From assembly GCA_022828105.1 (NCBI GenBank), contig JAJEJC010000003.1:62001-126000 (forward strand): 64,000 nt of DNA, written 5' to 3'. This stretch comes from Dehalococcoidia bacterium. Its GTDB lineage: Bacteria > Chloroflexota > Dehalococcoidia > Bin125. A model generated the notes under the pieces. That model was not told the origin of the DNA. It worked only from the letters and a program-made list of their open reading frames with translations, and searched no databases. Positions 1 to 8,533 of this stretch are shown one piece after another. The number at the start of each line of letters is the position of its first letter. The stretch's first letter is position 1. The position numbers and the translations under genes are program-made.

Positions 1-627
1 GACATTGCCGGCGACTGAGAGCACGATGTTGGATGGTCGGTAGAACGTCTGGATGTGCTCGGCCAGGTGCTCGCGAGTCACCGCCCCGACCGACTCGAGA
101 TCACCCGCGATCTCCCAGCCCAACGGCTGTTCGCCGTACGTCGCCTGGGTCAGCAGTTGCGACACGCGTTGTCCCGGCTGGTCGTGGGCGCGGCGAATTT
201 CCGAGCAGATCACGGTCCGCTCGCGCTCAATCTCCGACTCGGCCAGCAATGAATGCCGCACCGAGTCGGCCAGCACGTCCATCGCCAGCGACAACCGATC
301 GAACGGCACCCGGTTCCAGTAGCAGGTCAGTTCGCGCGAGGTGAACGCGTTCAGCGATCCGCCCGCGCCCTCGATTGCGGCCGAGATCGCCGTCGGCTCC
401 GGGCGCGACTCGGTGCCCTTGAACAGCATGTGCTCGAGATAGTGCGACAGCCCCAGCGTCTCGCGCGCTTCGTCGCGTGAGCCGACGCCGACGTACGCCG
501 CCAGCACCGCTGCCTGCGAGTGGGGAATCGCACTTACCACCACGCGAAGTCCGTTGCCGAGCGTGGTGATCGCCGGCTCAATCGACGCCTGGGGTGCGGT
601 GGGATTCGGCATGGGCTGTCTCAGCAT
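1..627 (-). CDS. M16 family zinc metallopeptidase (insulinase/processing-peptidase type), N-terminal part only
   Basis: The minus strand reads open from an ATG at 627 to the window edge, giving the first 209 residues. The zinc motif HYLEH, the inverted HxxEH signature of family M16, sits about 60 residues in. The downstream acidic ligand region is also visible in ERERTVICSEI. The next part (GxxxxF/YRPSNIVLSVAGN) matches the end of the first M16 repeat. Members are two-repeat proteins of about 420 residues acting on peptides or presequences, so roughly half lies beyond the left edge. A second in-frame ATG at 612 could be the start. The gene is divergent from the unknown gene at 672, leaving only 44 bases for both promoters. 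The family call is firm; the substrate is unknown. Confidence 0.9.
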   Translation of the reverse strand, partial: MLRQPMPNPTAPQASIEPAITTLGNGLRVVVSAIPHSQAAVLAAYVGVGSRDEARETLGLSHYLEHMLFKGTESRPEPTAISAAIEGAGGSLNAFTSRELTCYWNRVPFDRLSLAMDVLADSVRHSLLAESEIERERTVICSEIRRAHDQPGQRVSQLLTQATYGEQPLGWEIAGDLESVGAVTREHLAEHIQTFYRPSNIVLSVAGNV

Positions 628-671
628 ACTCGCGCCTGCCTATGCTCAATCCAGCCGGGAGAGGGCGGGCG

Positions 672-1508
672 ATGCAGGCATTCGTCGAGGCGCGCTACGA
701 GTATCACTGGGCGCCGCTGCTCGGATGCCTGGTCGGACAGCTCGACCATCTCGGCGCTTCCCAGCCGAGCCACGTGATCGGCGCGGCGACCGGAATCAGT
801 TTTCAGCCGCCGCAGGACGCCGAGCTTCCAGCCCTGCTTGAAGAAGGACTCGCCGCCCTGGGCGTCTCCGCCCGGATCACGAACTTCAGTTGCCCCAATC
901 GACTGCAGCGATACCGCGCGCGCCGGCGCATCCGCCACGAGCTGCGAGCCGGCCGAGCGGTCACGACCCATGGCGTCGGCGTCTCCGCGTTCGGTCCGGT
1001 CTGGGGATTGATCGTCGGCGTCGACGACGAGCGCGGCGCATGGCGACGCGACGGCCCGATGACCGAGCAGGTCTCGCCCTGGCTTGCCGAGTCCGAATTC
1101 AACGCCGCCCCGGTAGTGATCGCGATCGCCGCCCGCCGCAGCGGAGCGCCCGCGGTCGAGCGCATCGAACAGGCCGCCGCCGACGCGCTGACCGGTTCGC
1201 TCGATCGCGTGCGACGCGACCTGCGCGACAGGACCGAACTGCTGGACAGCGCCGTTGAGCTTGAGCCGCAGCGGTTCTCCTATGAGGCCCAGGCGCTCGC
1301 GGCGACCTGGGGAGAGGCGGCAACGTTCTGGCGCGAGGTTCGCGACGACCGCTATTCACCGATGGCCCAACAGATGGCGGTGACGCTCTCTCGCTACGCG
1401 ACCCTCTTCCCCTACCCAATGGGCGGCCAGCCGAACAGTCCCGGCGTGCGCAGTGCCGCAGTCCACATTCTGCACGAGGCGGCCGACGCGCTGAACAGCT
1501 CCCGTTGA
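672..1508 (+). CDS. Unknown protein, possibly a papain/BtrH-like fold
   Basis: A 278-residue soluble protein. I chose ATG 672 because GGGAGAGG precedes it and the protein logic begins at MQAFVEARYEYHW; an upstream in-frame ATG at 594 would overlap the divergent peptidase gene. The layout resembles the BtrH/C39-like peptide-binding fold: an N-terminal segment with a Ser/His pair (SQPSH) and a GxxxGISF stretch, then a region predicting a buried strand and GLIVGVDDERG, then a helical C-terminus. This is a weak impression rather than a family match, and no catalytic Cys is obvious at the expected N-terminal place. It stands first in a plus-strand run leading to the MoaD-like gene and pyrG, with a 33-base gap. 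Confidence 0.6.
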   Translation: MQAFVEARYEYHWAPLLGCLVGQLDHLGASQPSHVIGAATGISFQPPQDAELPALLEEGLAALGVSARITNFSCPNRLQRYRARRRIRHELRAGRAVTTHGVGVSAFGPVWGLIVGVDDERGAWRRDGPMTEQVSPWLAESEFNAAPVVIAIAARRSGAPAVERIEQAAADALTGSLDRVRRDLRDRTELLDSAVELEPQRFSYEAQALAATWGEAATFWREVRDDRYSPMAQQMAVTLSRYATLFPYPMGGQPNSPGVRSAAVHILHEAADALNSSR

Positions 1509-1541
1509 TACACTCCCAACGAAGCCGCAACGGAGTCCGCG

Positions 1542-1793
1542 ATGGCCATCAGCGTCAAGCTCTTCATGACTCTGGTTCCGCTCTCCAAATCGAAGAAGTC
1601 CAGCCTCTCCGTCGACTGGTTTGACGGGATTACCACGCAGCACATTCTCGCCTCCGAGGAATTCTCCGAGCAGGATCAGGAAGCAATCGCGGTCGTGATC
1701 AACTCCGTCCAGGCGCAGCCGGACGATCCGCTCAACGACGGCGACGAAGTCGACCTGCTTGTCAACTTGCAGGGTGGATCAGCGAGACAGTGA
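1542..1793 (+). CDS. MoaD/ThiS-like beta-grasp sulfur-carrier protein
   Basis: An 83-residue protein with the beta-grasp pattern of MoaD/ThiS: first strand VKLFMTL, a middle helix (DQEAIAVVINS), then DPLNDGDEVDLLVNLQGG. In sulfur carriers the terminal Gly-Gly is adenylated and thiocarboxylated by an MoeB/ThiF-type enzyme. Here four residues (SARQ) follow the Gly-Gly, so it would need trimming, or it works without the thiocarboxylate. The stop codon overlaps the GTG start of pyrG (GTGA), so the two are probably translationally coupled. No E1-like or MoaE gene is next to it, although moaA and moaC lie about 46 kb away. The fold is a good call; the role is open. Confidence 0.65.
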   Translation: MAISVKLFMTLVPLSKSKKSSLSVDWFDGITTQHILASEEFSEQDQEAIAVVINSVQAQPDDPLNDGDEVDLLVNLQGGSARQ

Positions 1794-3472
1794 GCAGCGG
1801 CGACCCGTCAGCGAGGTACATCTTCATCACCGGCGGTGTCATCTCCTCCGTCGGCAAGGGCATCACCACCGCGTCGCTGGGGCGATTGCTCCAATCGCGC
1901 GGACTCTCCGTCACCGTCCAGAAGCTCGATCCCTATCTCAACGTCGACCCGGGCACGATGTCGCCCTACCAGCATGGAGAGGTCTACGTCACCGACGACG
2001 GCGCCGAAACCGACCTTGATCTCGGTCACTACGAGCGCTTCCTCGACCAGAACCTGACCGCCGCCTCCTCCGTCACGATGGGCCAGATCTCGGCTGCCGT
2101 AATTGAGCGCGAGCGCCGCGGCGATTACCTCGGCGGCACCATTCAGACCGTGCCGCACGTCACCGACCTGGTCAAGGAACGCGTGCGCGGCCTGGCCCGA
2201 GAGTCGGGAGTCGACGTACTCATCGTTGAGGTCGGCGGGACCGTCGGCGACATCGAGGGCCAGGCATTCCTCGAAGCGATCCGTCAGATGCGCTACGAGG
2301 AGCCCCGCAACGGGACGCTCGCCATCCACGTGACGCCGCTCTTCCACCTCAAGGCGACCAACGAACTGAAGACCAAGCCGACCCAGCACTCGGTCCGCAC
2401 CCTGCGCAGCATGGGCATCCAACCTGACGTGATCATCTCGCGCACCGACATCCCTGCCGACGAGTCGATCACCGACAAGCTCGCGCTGTTCTGCGACGTC
2501 CCGGCCGAAGCGGTGATGACGCTCGAGACCGCCCGCTCGATCTACCAGGTGCCATCCATCCTCGAGCAGGCAGGGCTGACGGATCTCACGCTCGACCGAC
2601 TCGGACTCGAGCCCAGGCCATGCGTGCCGGGAAGGTCGATCCGCGAGTGGACCGAGTGGACCAACCGCCTCGAACAAACCGATCGGGTCTGCCGGGTCGC
2701 AATCGTCGGCAAGTATGTAGAGCTGCGGGATGCGTATCTCTCGGTCAAGGAAGCGCTGATCCATGCGGCCGCTCAGCGCCATGCCAGCGTGGACATCACC
2801 TGGATCCAGTCCGACGATCTGGACGACGCCGGTCAGCCCGAGATCGCTGCCGCGCTCGCCGATGTCGACGGCGTGATCGTGCCCGGCGGCTTCGGCGAAC
2901 GCGGCATCGAAGGCGAGGTCGGCGTGGCCCGCTTCGCGCTGCAACAGCGCATTCCCTATCTCGGACTCTGCCGCGGGCTGCAGAACATGGTGATCGCCTT
3001 CGCCCGCGAGCGCCTCGACCTGCCCGACGCCAATACGACCGAGGCCGACGAGGACACCGGCGCGCCCGTGATCGCCCTGCTCGACGAACAGCGCGAGGTC
3101 AGCGACAAGGGCGGCACCATGAGGCTCGGCATGTACACCTGCCAACTGCATCCGGAAACCCGCGCCCGCCAGCTCTACGAGTCCGAACTCGCACACGAGC
3201 GCCACCGCCACCGCTGGGAATTCAATCCCCACTACCGCGACCGCTTCGAACGAGCCGGCCTCATCGCTAGCGGCACGTCCCGCGACGGCGCGCTGGTTGA
3301 GATCGGCGAAGTCCACGATCATCCCTTCATGATGGGCTCCCAGTTTCACCCCGAGCTCAAGTCCCGTCCCGAACGCGGCCACCCCCTCTTCCTCGGTTTC
3401 ATCGATTCAGTCCTCGCCGAATCCGAGACCGCTCTCCGCCACCCCGCCGGCGCCACGAACCGGACGGTCTGA
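1790..3472 (+). CDS. pyrG: CTP synthase (glutamine-hydrolysing)
   Basis: Makes CTP from UTP, ATP and glutamine, the last step of pyrimidine nucleotide synthesis. At 560 residues it is of usual length. The N-terminal amidoligase domain opens with the diagnostic ITGGVISSVGKG loop (about residues 13-24) and the KLDPYLNVDPGTMSP segment. The C-terminal class I glutaminase has Cys394 in GLCRG, and His520/Glu522 in FHPE, so the ammonia-producing triad is intact. The usual GICLG nucleophile motif reads GLCRG here. The start is GTG 1790, overlapping the stop of the MoaD-like gene; this fits the conserved N-terminus and suggests coupled translation. A membrane-protein gene follows after 5 bases. Confidence 0.98.
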   Translation: MSSGDPSARYIFITGGVISSVGKGITTASLGRLLQSRGLSVTVQKLDPYLNVDPGTMSPYQHGEVYVTDDGAETDLDLGHYERFLDQNLTAASSVTMGQISAAVIERERRGDYLGGTIQTVPHVTDLVKERVRGLARESGVDVLIVEVGGTVGDIEGQAFLEAIRQMRYEEPRNGTLAIHVTPLFHLKATNELKTKPTQHSVRTLRSMGIQPDVIISRTDIPADESITDKLALFCDVPAEAVMTLETARSIYQVPSILEQAGLTDLTLDRLGLEPRPCVPGRSIREWTEWTNRLEQTDRVCRVAIVGKYVELRDAYLSVKEALIHAAAQRHASVDITWIQSDDLDDAGQPEIAAALADVDGVIVPGGFGERGIEGEVGVARFALQQRIPYLGLCRGLQNMVIAFARERLDLPDANTTEADEDTGAPVIALLDEQREVSDKGGTMRLGMYTCQLHPETRARQLYESELAHERHRHRWEFNPHYRDRFERAGLIASGTSRDGALVEIGEVHDHPFMMGSQFHPELKSRPERGHPLFLGFIDSVLAESETALRHPAGATNRTV

Positions 3473-3477
3473 GCGGT

Positions 3478-3954
3478 ATGAGTGAAGACGACATCTTCCG
3501 TTTCTTCACAGCCGTCGCCGCGCTCGTCTATGCCGGCGGCGTCGCCGCCCTGACCCTCGCCCTGACCCGCGCCTGGCAGACAGAGGACGCGGTCGAGCGC
3601 GACGTCCTGTTCCGCTCCGCAGATCGGGCCCACACGCGCATGTTGCTGCCCGGCATCATCGCCATCGGCGTCCTCGGCGCGCTCTGGGGCATTCGCGCCG
3701 ACTCGGTGGATCCGATTGAGACCGGCTGGCTGCTGGCCGTCGAGGTCCTCTACCTGGTGTCGCTGTTCGTGCTCGTACCCGGAATGTTCGCCGGTGTGCG
3801 GCGCGTTCGCCTGCTCTCGCTCCAGGCGCGCAAGAGCGGGCAGGTTTCGGACGAGCTGACCGACGCCCTCAACGATCGTGGACCGCTCGTGTTCGCCGTG
3901 TTGATGGTCATCTTGCTGCCGATTCAGGTTGCGCTCGTTACCTTGCAGCCATAG
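3478..3954 (+). CDS. Four-helix integral membrane protein, DUF2269-like
   Basis: A 158-residue hydrophobic protein with four likely membrane segments, at about residues 8-28, 57-75, 85-105 and 133-153. The loop between the first two carries a charged HTRML segment. Size and helix layout recall the small DUF2269-type membrane proteins, but I cannot point to a diagnostic motif. It starts 5 bases after pyrG and ends 23 bases before the transaldolase gene, so it is probably co-transcribed with them. No function can be assigned. Confidence 0.6.
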   Translation: MSEDDIFRFFTAVAALVYAGGVAALTLALTRAWQTEDAVERDVLFRSADRAHTRMLLPGIIAIGVLGALWGIRADSVDPIETGWLLAVEVLYLVSLFVLVPGMFAGVRRVRLLSLQARKSGQVSDELTDALNDRGPLVFAVLMVILLPIQVALVTLQP

Positions 3955-3977
3955 ACGACGTAAAGGACCTCGACGAC

Positions 3978-4682
3978 ATGAAGATCTTTCTCGACACCGC
4001 CCGCCTCGACGAAATCCAGCAGGCCGTCGACTGGGGCGTCTGCGACGGCGTGACCACCAATCCGTCACTCCATTCGCGGGCGGTTGCCCACGAGGGCCCA
4101 GGCGCGATCGGCTACCGCGAACGCATCCTGCGGATCGCCGACATGGTTGACGGGCCAATCTCGGCCGAGTGCGTCACCCGCACCACGTCCGAGCTGATCG
4201 AGGAAGCGCGCGAACTGGCGAGCTGGCACAGCAGCGTCGTCGTCAAGATTCCGATCGACGGGCCCGGTCTCGCGGCGATCAAGGCGCTCTCGCAGGAAGG
4301 CATCCGAATCAACACGACGCTGATCTTCTCGCTCAATCAGGCGCTGCTCGCGGCGCGCGCGGGCGCGGCCTATGTCTCGCCCTTCGTCGGCCGGCTGGAC
4401 GACATTGGCGAGCACGGAATCCAGCTCGTCGCCGACAGCGTGAACCTGCTCGACCGATTCAATCTGCCGGCGCAGGTGATCGCGGCGTCGCTGCGCAACA
4501 CCGAGCACACCGCCGAGGCGGCCCGGGTTGGCGCCCACATCGCCACGATCCCCTTCTCGGTGCTGGAGCAGATGCAGCAGCATCCGCTGACCGACAAAGG
4601 CATCCAGTCGTTCCTCGATGACTGGCACAAGGCCGAAGCTCAGCTTTCGGCGCAAGCCGAGCCCGCGCCCTCCGTGTCCTGA
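3978..4682 (+). CDS. tal: Transaldolase, short TalC/MipB (fructose-6-phosphate aldolase-like) type
   Basis: A 234-residue single-domain TIM-barrel protein. It opens with MKIFLDTARLDEI and GVTTNPSL, the signature start of the short transaldolase family. Lys90 in VVKIP is the Schiff-base lysine, and INTTLIFSLNQALLAARAGA and YVSPFVGRLDD follow in standard order. The enzyme moves a dihydroxyacetone unit between sugar phosphates in the non-oxidative pentose phosphate pathway. The short family also includes F6P aldolases, so specificity cannot be fixed from sequence alone. The window also holds split transketolase, FBPase and class I aldolase. The gene ends about 270 bases before rho. Confidence 0.93.
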   Translation: MKIFLDTARLDEIQQAVDWGVCDGVTTNPSLHSRAVAHEGPGAIGYRERILRIADMVDGPISAECVTRTTSELIEEARELASWHSSVVVKIPIDGPGLAAIKALSQEGIRINTTLIFSLNQALLAARAGAAYVSPFVGRLDDIGEHGIQLVADSVNLLDRFNLPAQVIAASLRNTEHTAEAARVGAHIATIPFSVLEQMQQHPLTDKGIQSFLDDWHKAEAQLSAQAEPAPSVS

Positions 4683-4700
4683 TTGCGGCAGGCTGCATTG

Positions 4701-4720
4701 ATCTGCTTCGATCTGCTTCG
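4701..4720. repeat. Perfect tandem decamer in the tal-rho intergenic region
   Basis: ATCTGCTTCG occurs twice head to tail and is followed by ATT. It lies just upstream of the inverted repeat and candidate rho promoter, so it may be chance, a slippage product or part of a binding site. Confidence 0.7.
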
Positions 4721-4729
4721 ATTGGTTAT

Positions 4730-4753
4730 CGCGATGCTTGCCTTTGCATCGCG
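4730..4753. promoter_or_regulatory. Perfect 8-bp inverted repeat upstream of rho
   Basis: CGCGATGC and GCATCGCG flank an 8-base loop (TTGCCTTT). It could be the hairpin ending the tal transcript, although no U-tract follows. It could also be an operator, because its loop and right arm overlap the -35 side of the candidate rho promoter. Confidence 0.55.
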
Positions 4754-4767
4754 CACGAGGCTAGGAT
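4738..4767 (+). promoter_or_regulatory. Candidate sigma-70-type promoter for rho
   Basis: TTGCCT (4738-4743), an 18-base spacer and TAGGAT (4762-4767). This would give a leader of about 180 bases before the rho ATG. Long rho leaders are known in other bacteria, where Rho can attenuate its own mRNA; that link is inference here. Confidence 0.4.
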
Positions 4768-4954
4768 TGGGATTGTCCCGTTGAGTACGGCTCCCGCGCA
4801 CCGCGCCAGACAATAGACACGGCGCCGTTGAGCGCGAAGCCCAGATCAGACCCAGATCGCCAACAGACGCTGTCCGTTCGCGCACCTGCAGACATCCAGA
4901 CCGAGACGCGACCCAACGCCGAGCCCGCAGAACGCCCCGCAACCGAGGTAGTAG

Positions 4955-6232
4955 ATGACGACCCTGAGCATTCCCGATCTTGAGGACCTGACCCGCGAGG
5001 AACTCCTCGCCCAGGCACGCGACATGAACGTCTCCGGACTGTCGGGCCTGAAGAAGCAAGACATCGTGCTGCGCATTCTGCAGGCACAGTCCGAGGCCGA
5101 GGGCCACATACTCTCGGGCGGAGTGCTCGAAGTCGTCGACGACTCCTACGGATTCTTGCGCGGCGAGTCGCTGCTCCCCGCGCCGACCGACGTGTACGTC
5201 TCGCAAGGCCTGATCCGGCGCTCCGGCCTGCGCACCGGGGATTACGTGATTGGCTCGGTGCGGCCTCCGAAGCAGGGCGAAAAGTACTACGGCCTGTCCC
5301 GCGTCGACCTCGTCAACGGGGTGAGCGGCGACGAAGCCGCCGCGCGGCCCAACTTTGAGAATCTCACCGCGGTCTTCCCGCACCAACGCTTCGATCTGGA
5401 GACCGACGACCCGGCTGAGTTGTCCGGCCGCGTGATCGACCTCGTTGCGCCGATGGGACGCGGTCAGCGCGGCTTGATCGTCAGCCCGCCCAAGGCCGGC
5501 AAGACGATGCTGCTCCAATCGATCGCCAACGGGGTCACGTCGAATCACCCCGAGGTGCACCTGATGGTCGTGCTGATCGGCGAGCGCCCCGAAGAGGTCA
5601 CCGAAATGAAGCGCTCGGTGCGCGGCGAGGTGATCGCATCGACCTTCGACGAGCCGGTCGAGGAACACACCCGCGTCGCCGAGCTCGGCCTGGAGCGCGC
5701 CAAGCGCCTGATGGAGATGGGCCGCGACGTCGTCATCCTGCTCGACTCGATCACCCGCCTGACCCGCGCCTACAACCTCGAGATGCCTTCCACCGGCCGC
5801 ACCCTCTCCGGAGGCATCGATCCGGTTGCCCTCTACCCGCCCAAGCGCTTCTTCGGCTCAGCACGCAAGGCCGAAGAGGGCGGCTCACTGACGATTATTG
5901 CCACCTGCCTGGTCGATACCGGGTCCCGCCTCGACGACGTGGTCTTCGAGGAATTCAAGGGCACCGGCAACTGGGAGGTGCGGCTCGACCGCAAGCTGGC
6001 TGAGCGGCGCATCTACCCCTCGATCGATATCGCCGCCTCGTCCACGCGGCGCGAGGAATTGCTGCTTTCGGGCGAGGAACTGCAACGCGTCTGGCTGCTG
6101 CGGCGGATGATGTCCGTGCTCGCCGGCTCAGGCGGGGGCGCCACCGAGCCGACCGAGCGCCTGCTTGACCGCCTGGCCAAGACCAAGTCCAACATCGAGT
6201 TCCTTGAGAATCTCACCGCCGCTGAGGCGTAG
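4955..6232 (+). CDS. rho: Transcription termination factor Rho
   Basis: A hexameric RNA-dependent ATPase that ends transcription. At 425 residues it is near the classic size, without the long N-terminal insertions of many high-G+C bacteria. The order is: an N-terminal helical domain ([11 protein letters not shown], with [10 protein letters not shown]), the cold-shock-like RNA-binding domain with DDSYGFLR, a Walker A loop PPKAGKT at about residues 178-184, [12 protein letters not shown], then [14 protein letters not shown] and the R-finger/Q-loop region. The ATG at 4955 has GAGG six bases upstream. The YjbR-like gene begins two bases after the stop. Rho fits the close packing of convergent genes without U-tract hairpins in this window. 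Confidence 0.98.
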   Translation: MTTLSIPDLEDLTREELLAQARDMNVSGLSGLKKQDIVLRILQAQSEAEGHILSGGVLEVVDDSYGFLRGESLLPAPTDVYVSQGLIRRSGLRTGDYVIGSVRPPKQGEKYYGLSRVDLVNGVSGDEAAARPNFENLTAVFPHQRFDLETDDPAELSGRVIDLVAPMGRGQRGLIVSPPKAGKTMLLQSIANGVTSNHPEVHLMVVLIGERPEEVTEMKRSVRGEVIASTFDEPVEEHTRVAELGLERAKRLMEMGRDVVILLDSITRLTRAYNLEMPSTGRTLSGGIDPVALYPPKRFFGSARKAEEGGSLTIIATCLVDTGSRLDDVVFEEFKGTGNWEVRLDRKLAERRIYPSIDIAASSTRREELLLSGEELQRVWLLRRMMSVLAGSGGGATEPTERLLDRLAKTKSNIEFLENLTAAEA

Positions 6233-6234
6233 TC

Positions 6235-6627
6235 ATGAACCGCGACGACGTCGCCGACCTCTGCGAATCGCTGCCCGGCGCCTGGCCCGACTCGCCGTGG
6301 GCCGAGGACGATCTCGTCTACAAGCTGGGCAGTCGCAACGCCGAGGGCAAGGGCGGCAAGATCTTCTGCTTCCTCGGCGGTGGGACGACCGAAGGCAAGC
6401 CTCAGGCCATCTCGATTAAGTGCGACCCAGCCATCGTCCCCGCCCTGCATCAGCAGTACGAGGCCGTCGCGCTGCCCAGCTACCTGAACAAGTCGCACTG
6501 GATTGCAGTCACGCTTGAGTTGGATCTGCCCGACGACGAACTGGAAGAACTGATCGTCGATTCCTACGAGCGAATCCTCGCCGGCTTCAGCAAGCGCCAG
6601 CAACGCTATATCCGCGGCGAGGAATAG
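6235..6627 (+). CDS. MmcQ/YjbR family protein (CyaY-like fold)
   Basis: A 130-residue protein with the family's typical start, an N-terminal helix ending LPGAWPDSPW. It continues DLVYKLGSR, KIFCFLGG, ISIKCDP, ALHQQYEAVALPSYLNKSHWIAVTL, and ends with a helix that includes ELIVDSYERIL. This matches the small MmcQ/YjbR (DUF419) proteins, which share a CyaY-like fold and are often annotated as DNA-binding. The biochemical role is not established. It starts two bases after rho, so it is likely in the same transcript. It meets the CocE-type gene tail to tail with a 3-base gap. Confidence 0.85.
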   Translation: MNRDDVADLCESLPGAWPDSPWAEDDLVYKLGSRNAEGKGGKIFCFLGGGTTEGKPQAISIKCDPAIVPALHQQYEAVALPSYLNKSHWIAVTLELDLPDDELEELIVDSYERILAGFSKRQQRYIRGEE

Positions 6628-6630
6628 CGG

Positions 6631-8532
6631 CTAACTCGGAACCACCGACAGCTCGACCCTTGACGCGCGGCCGGCGTCGTGCCAGATGGTGTTCAGCGCC
6701 GTTCGGGTGTGCGTCTGCCGACCGATGGGTTCTCCCGTGTTGGGGTTGACATCGAAGCGGGGATAGTTGCTGCTGCTGATCTCGACGCCGATCCTGTGGC
6801 CGGCCTTGAACACGTTGGCCGTGGGGTAGAGCTCGATCGTCAGCTCGGCCACCTCGCCCGGCGAGATGAAGTCTTCGCGGTCGTAGCCGTGGCGGAAGCG
6901 CAGCCGCTTGATGCTGTCCGAGATGCGCAAGTGGTAGCCCTCGGGATAGTCGGCGTTGGCCGGGTAGCAGTCGAGCAGCGCCGCTGTGAAGTCGGTGTCC
7001 GGCGCGTCGCTCGAGACGAACAGTCGCACCGTGACGGGTCCGGTCACCTGCACGTCCTGGTGAAGCGGGTCCGTCTGGAAGGAGAGCACATCCGGCCGGG
7101 TCGCGGTGCGCAGATAGGGCGGCTCGGCGCCCATCACGTCGGGCCGCGTGCGCTGGTCGGCGCCGCCCGGCAGGATCAGTTCCCTCGAGCGCTGGGTCGG
7201 CGGCCAGATCTGTTGCCTGAGGGTGGGATCCTCTGGCGCGAACTCGCGCAGCGATGAGACGTTGGCGGAGATTGACGGCACCGGATTGGCAGGGTCGAAC
7301 AGGTAGATGGACGAACCGCCGTCCTCGCCGGCCGGCTCCGAATGCAGACCGCCGCCGGGCTGCAGGAACATCTCGGACTGCGCCGCGCCTGCGGGAGGCC
7401 ACTGCGAGGCTTCGCTCCACGCGCCGCCGTGGTCCATGCGGCCCGAAGGCAACTGGCGGCCCGTACCGCCGCCCATCACGAACATCGTGACCGGCGGCCG
7501 CTGCTCCCAGCCGCTATCCAGACCCTTGAGCGTCTGGTCAAAGAACTCCAGACGCAGGTCGGAGATGCTGGCTGCCAGGTTGCCCGACGTGGGCGCGGTC
7601 GGGCCAAAGTCGACGTCGCCCGACCAGCTGCGGTCGAGCGTCGCTTCGCCGTGCGTCCAGGGACCCATGAGCAGGTACTGCGGCGACGACATGGCCTCGG
7701 AGAACGCGACGAAGGACTCGCAGGTCGCGCGCGTGTAGCTGTCGTACCAGCCGCCCGAGTAGACGCTGGGCACATCGGCCGTCTGGCCGATGAACCTCTC
7801 GAAATTCATCGACGGCAGTTGCCAGAGCCAATCGTCCTCGCGCGCCTGGGTGAGCAGATCGATCGCCCAGCGCTCGTAGTCCTTGGTCTGCGAGAGCGGT
7901 GTGTCGCCTTCGCGCCAGGGCAAGTTGTTCAGGTGGCCGCGAAGGTCGACCGCGGCCCGGTCCAGCGCGGCGTAGAGGGCCGGATCGGCCACGGCCTCGG
8001 GACTCACCGGGGCGTTCCAGAAGGCCCAGGCGAGCCAGCGCAGCTCCAGCGCGCCGCCCTGGCGTAGCGACGAGGTCAGCCCGTTGAACGCGCCCTGGTT
8101 GACCCACATCGCCGAGAGGTGCGGCGGACTCTGCGTCGCTGCGGCGGACTGTACCCAACCCATGTAGGAGGTTCCCACCGTCCCGACCTTGCCGGTCGAC
8201 CAGGGCTGGTCGGCAAGCCATTCAATCGTGTCGTAGCCGTCCTCAGCCTCGTTCTTGAGCAGGTAGAAGTCGCCCTCCGACGCAAACCGGCCGCGCACAT
8301 CTTGCATCACGCGCGCGTATCCACGACGCGCCCACCACTCGCCGTCGGCGGTGAACCCGAGCTTGTCATAGGGCGTGCGAGTCAACAGGGTTGGCCACGG
8401 CCCATCAAGGGCGACGCCGTCGCGGGCGGGCAGATAGACATCGGTCGCAAGCGTCACCCCGTCGCGCATCGCGACGCGGCGGTTGCGCTGAATCACCACG
8501 TCGTACTCGGCCTTCGAGTGTTGACTGCTCAT
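6631..8532 (-). CDS. CocE/NonD family alpha/beta hydrolase (X-Pro dipeptidyl-peptidase S15-like)
   Basis: A 633-residue serine hydrolase or acyl esterase. Order: an N-terminal strand with MRDGVTLATDVYLP, TRTPYDK, RGYARVMQDVRGRFASEG, then nucleophile Ser122 in GTSYMG. The Asp region is GGWYDSY and the His region LLMGPWTHG. A C-terminal jelly-roll domain contains VTGPVTVRLFVSSDAPDTDF, the usual CocE/NonD cap. The full triad is present, so an active esterase/amidase is expected. Substrates in the family range from cocaine esters to acylated antibiotics and peptides, so the real substrate is unknown. The ATG at 8532 lies one base from the stop of the upstream MBL-fold gene, so they form an operon. 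Confidence 0.92.
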   Translation of the reverse strand: MSSQHSKAEYDVVIQRNRRVAMRDGVTLATDVYLPARDGVALDGPWPTLLTRTPYDKLGFTADGEWWARRGYARVMQDVRGRFASEGDFYLLKNEAEDGYDTIEWLADQPWSTGKVGTVGTSYMGWVQSAAATQSPPHLSAMWVNQGAFNGLTSSLRQGGALELRWLAWAFWNAPVSPEAVADPALYAALDRAAVDLRGHLNNLPWREGDTPLSQTKDYERWAIDLLTQAREDDWLWQLPSMNFERFIGQTADVPSVYSGGWYDSYTRATCESFVAFSEAMSSPQYLLMGPWTHGEATLDRSWSGDVDFGPTAPTSGNLAASISDLRLEFFDQTLKGLDSGWEQRPPVTMFVMGGGTGRQLPSGRMDHGGAWSEASQWPPAGAAQSEMFLQPGGGLHSEPAGEDGGSSIYLFDPANPVPSISANVSSLREFAPEDPTLRQQIWPPTQRSRELILPGGADQRTRPDVMGAEPPYLRTATRPDVLSFQTDPLHQDVQVTGPVTVRLFVSSDAPDTDFTAALLDCYPANADYPEGYHLRISDSIKRLRFRHGYDREDFISPGEVAELTIELYPTANVFKAGHRIGVEISSSNYPRFDVNPNTGEPIGRQTHTRTALNTIWHDAGRASRVELSVVPS

Positions 8533-8533
8533 C

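Noticed and set aside
1808-3382. Minus-strand open frame of 524 codons
   Set aside because: Antisense to pyrG; mirror-frame artefact.
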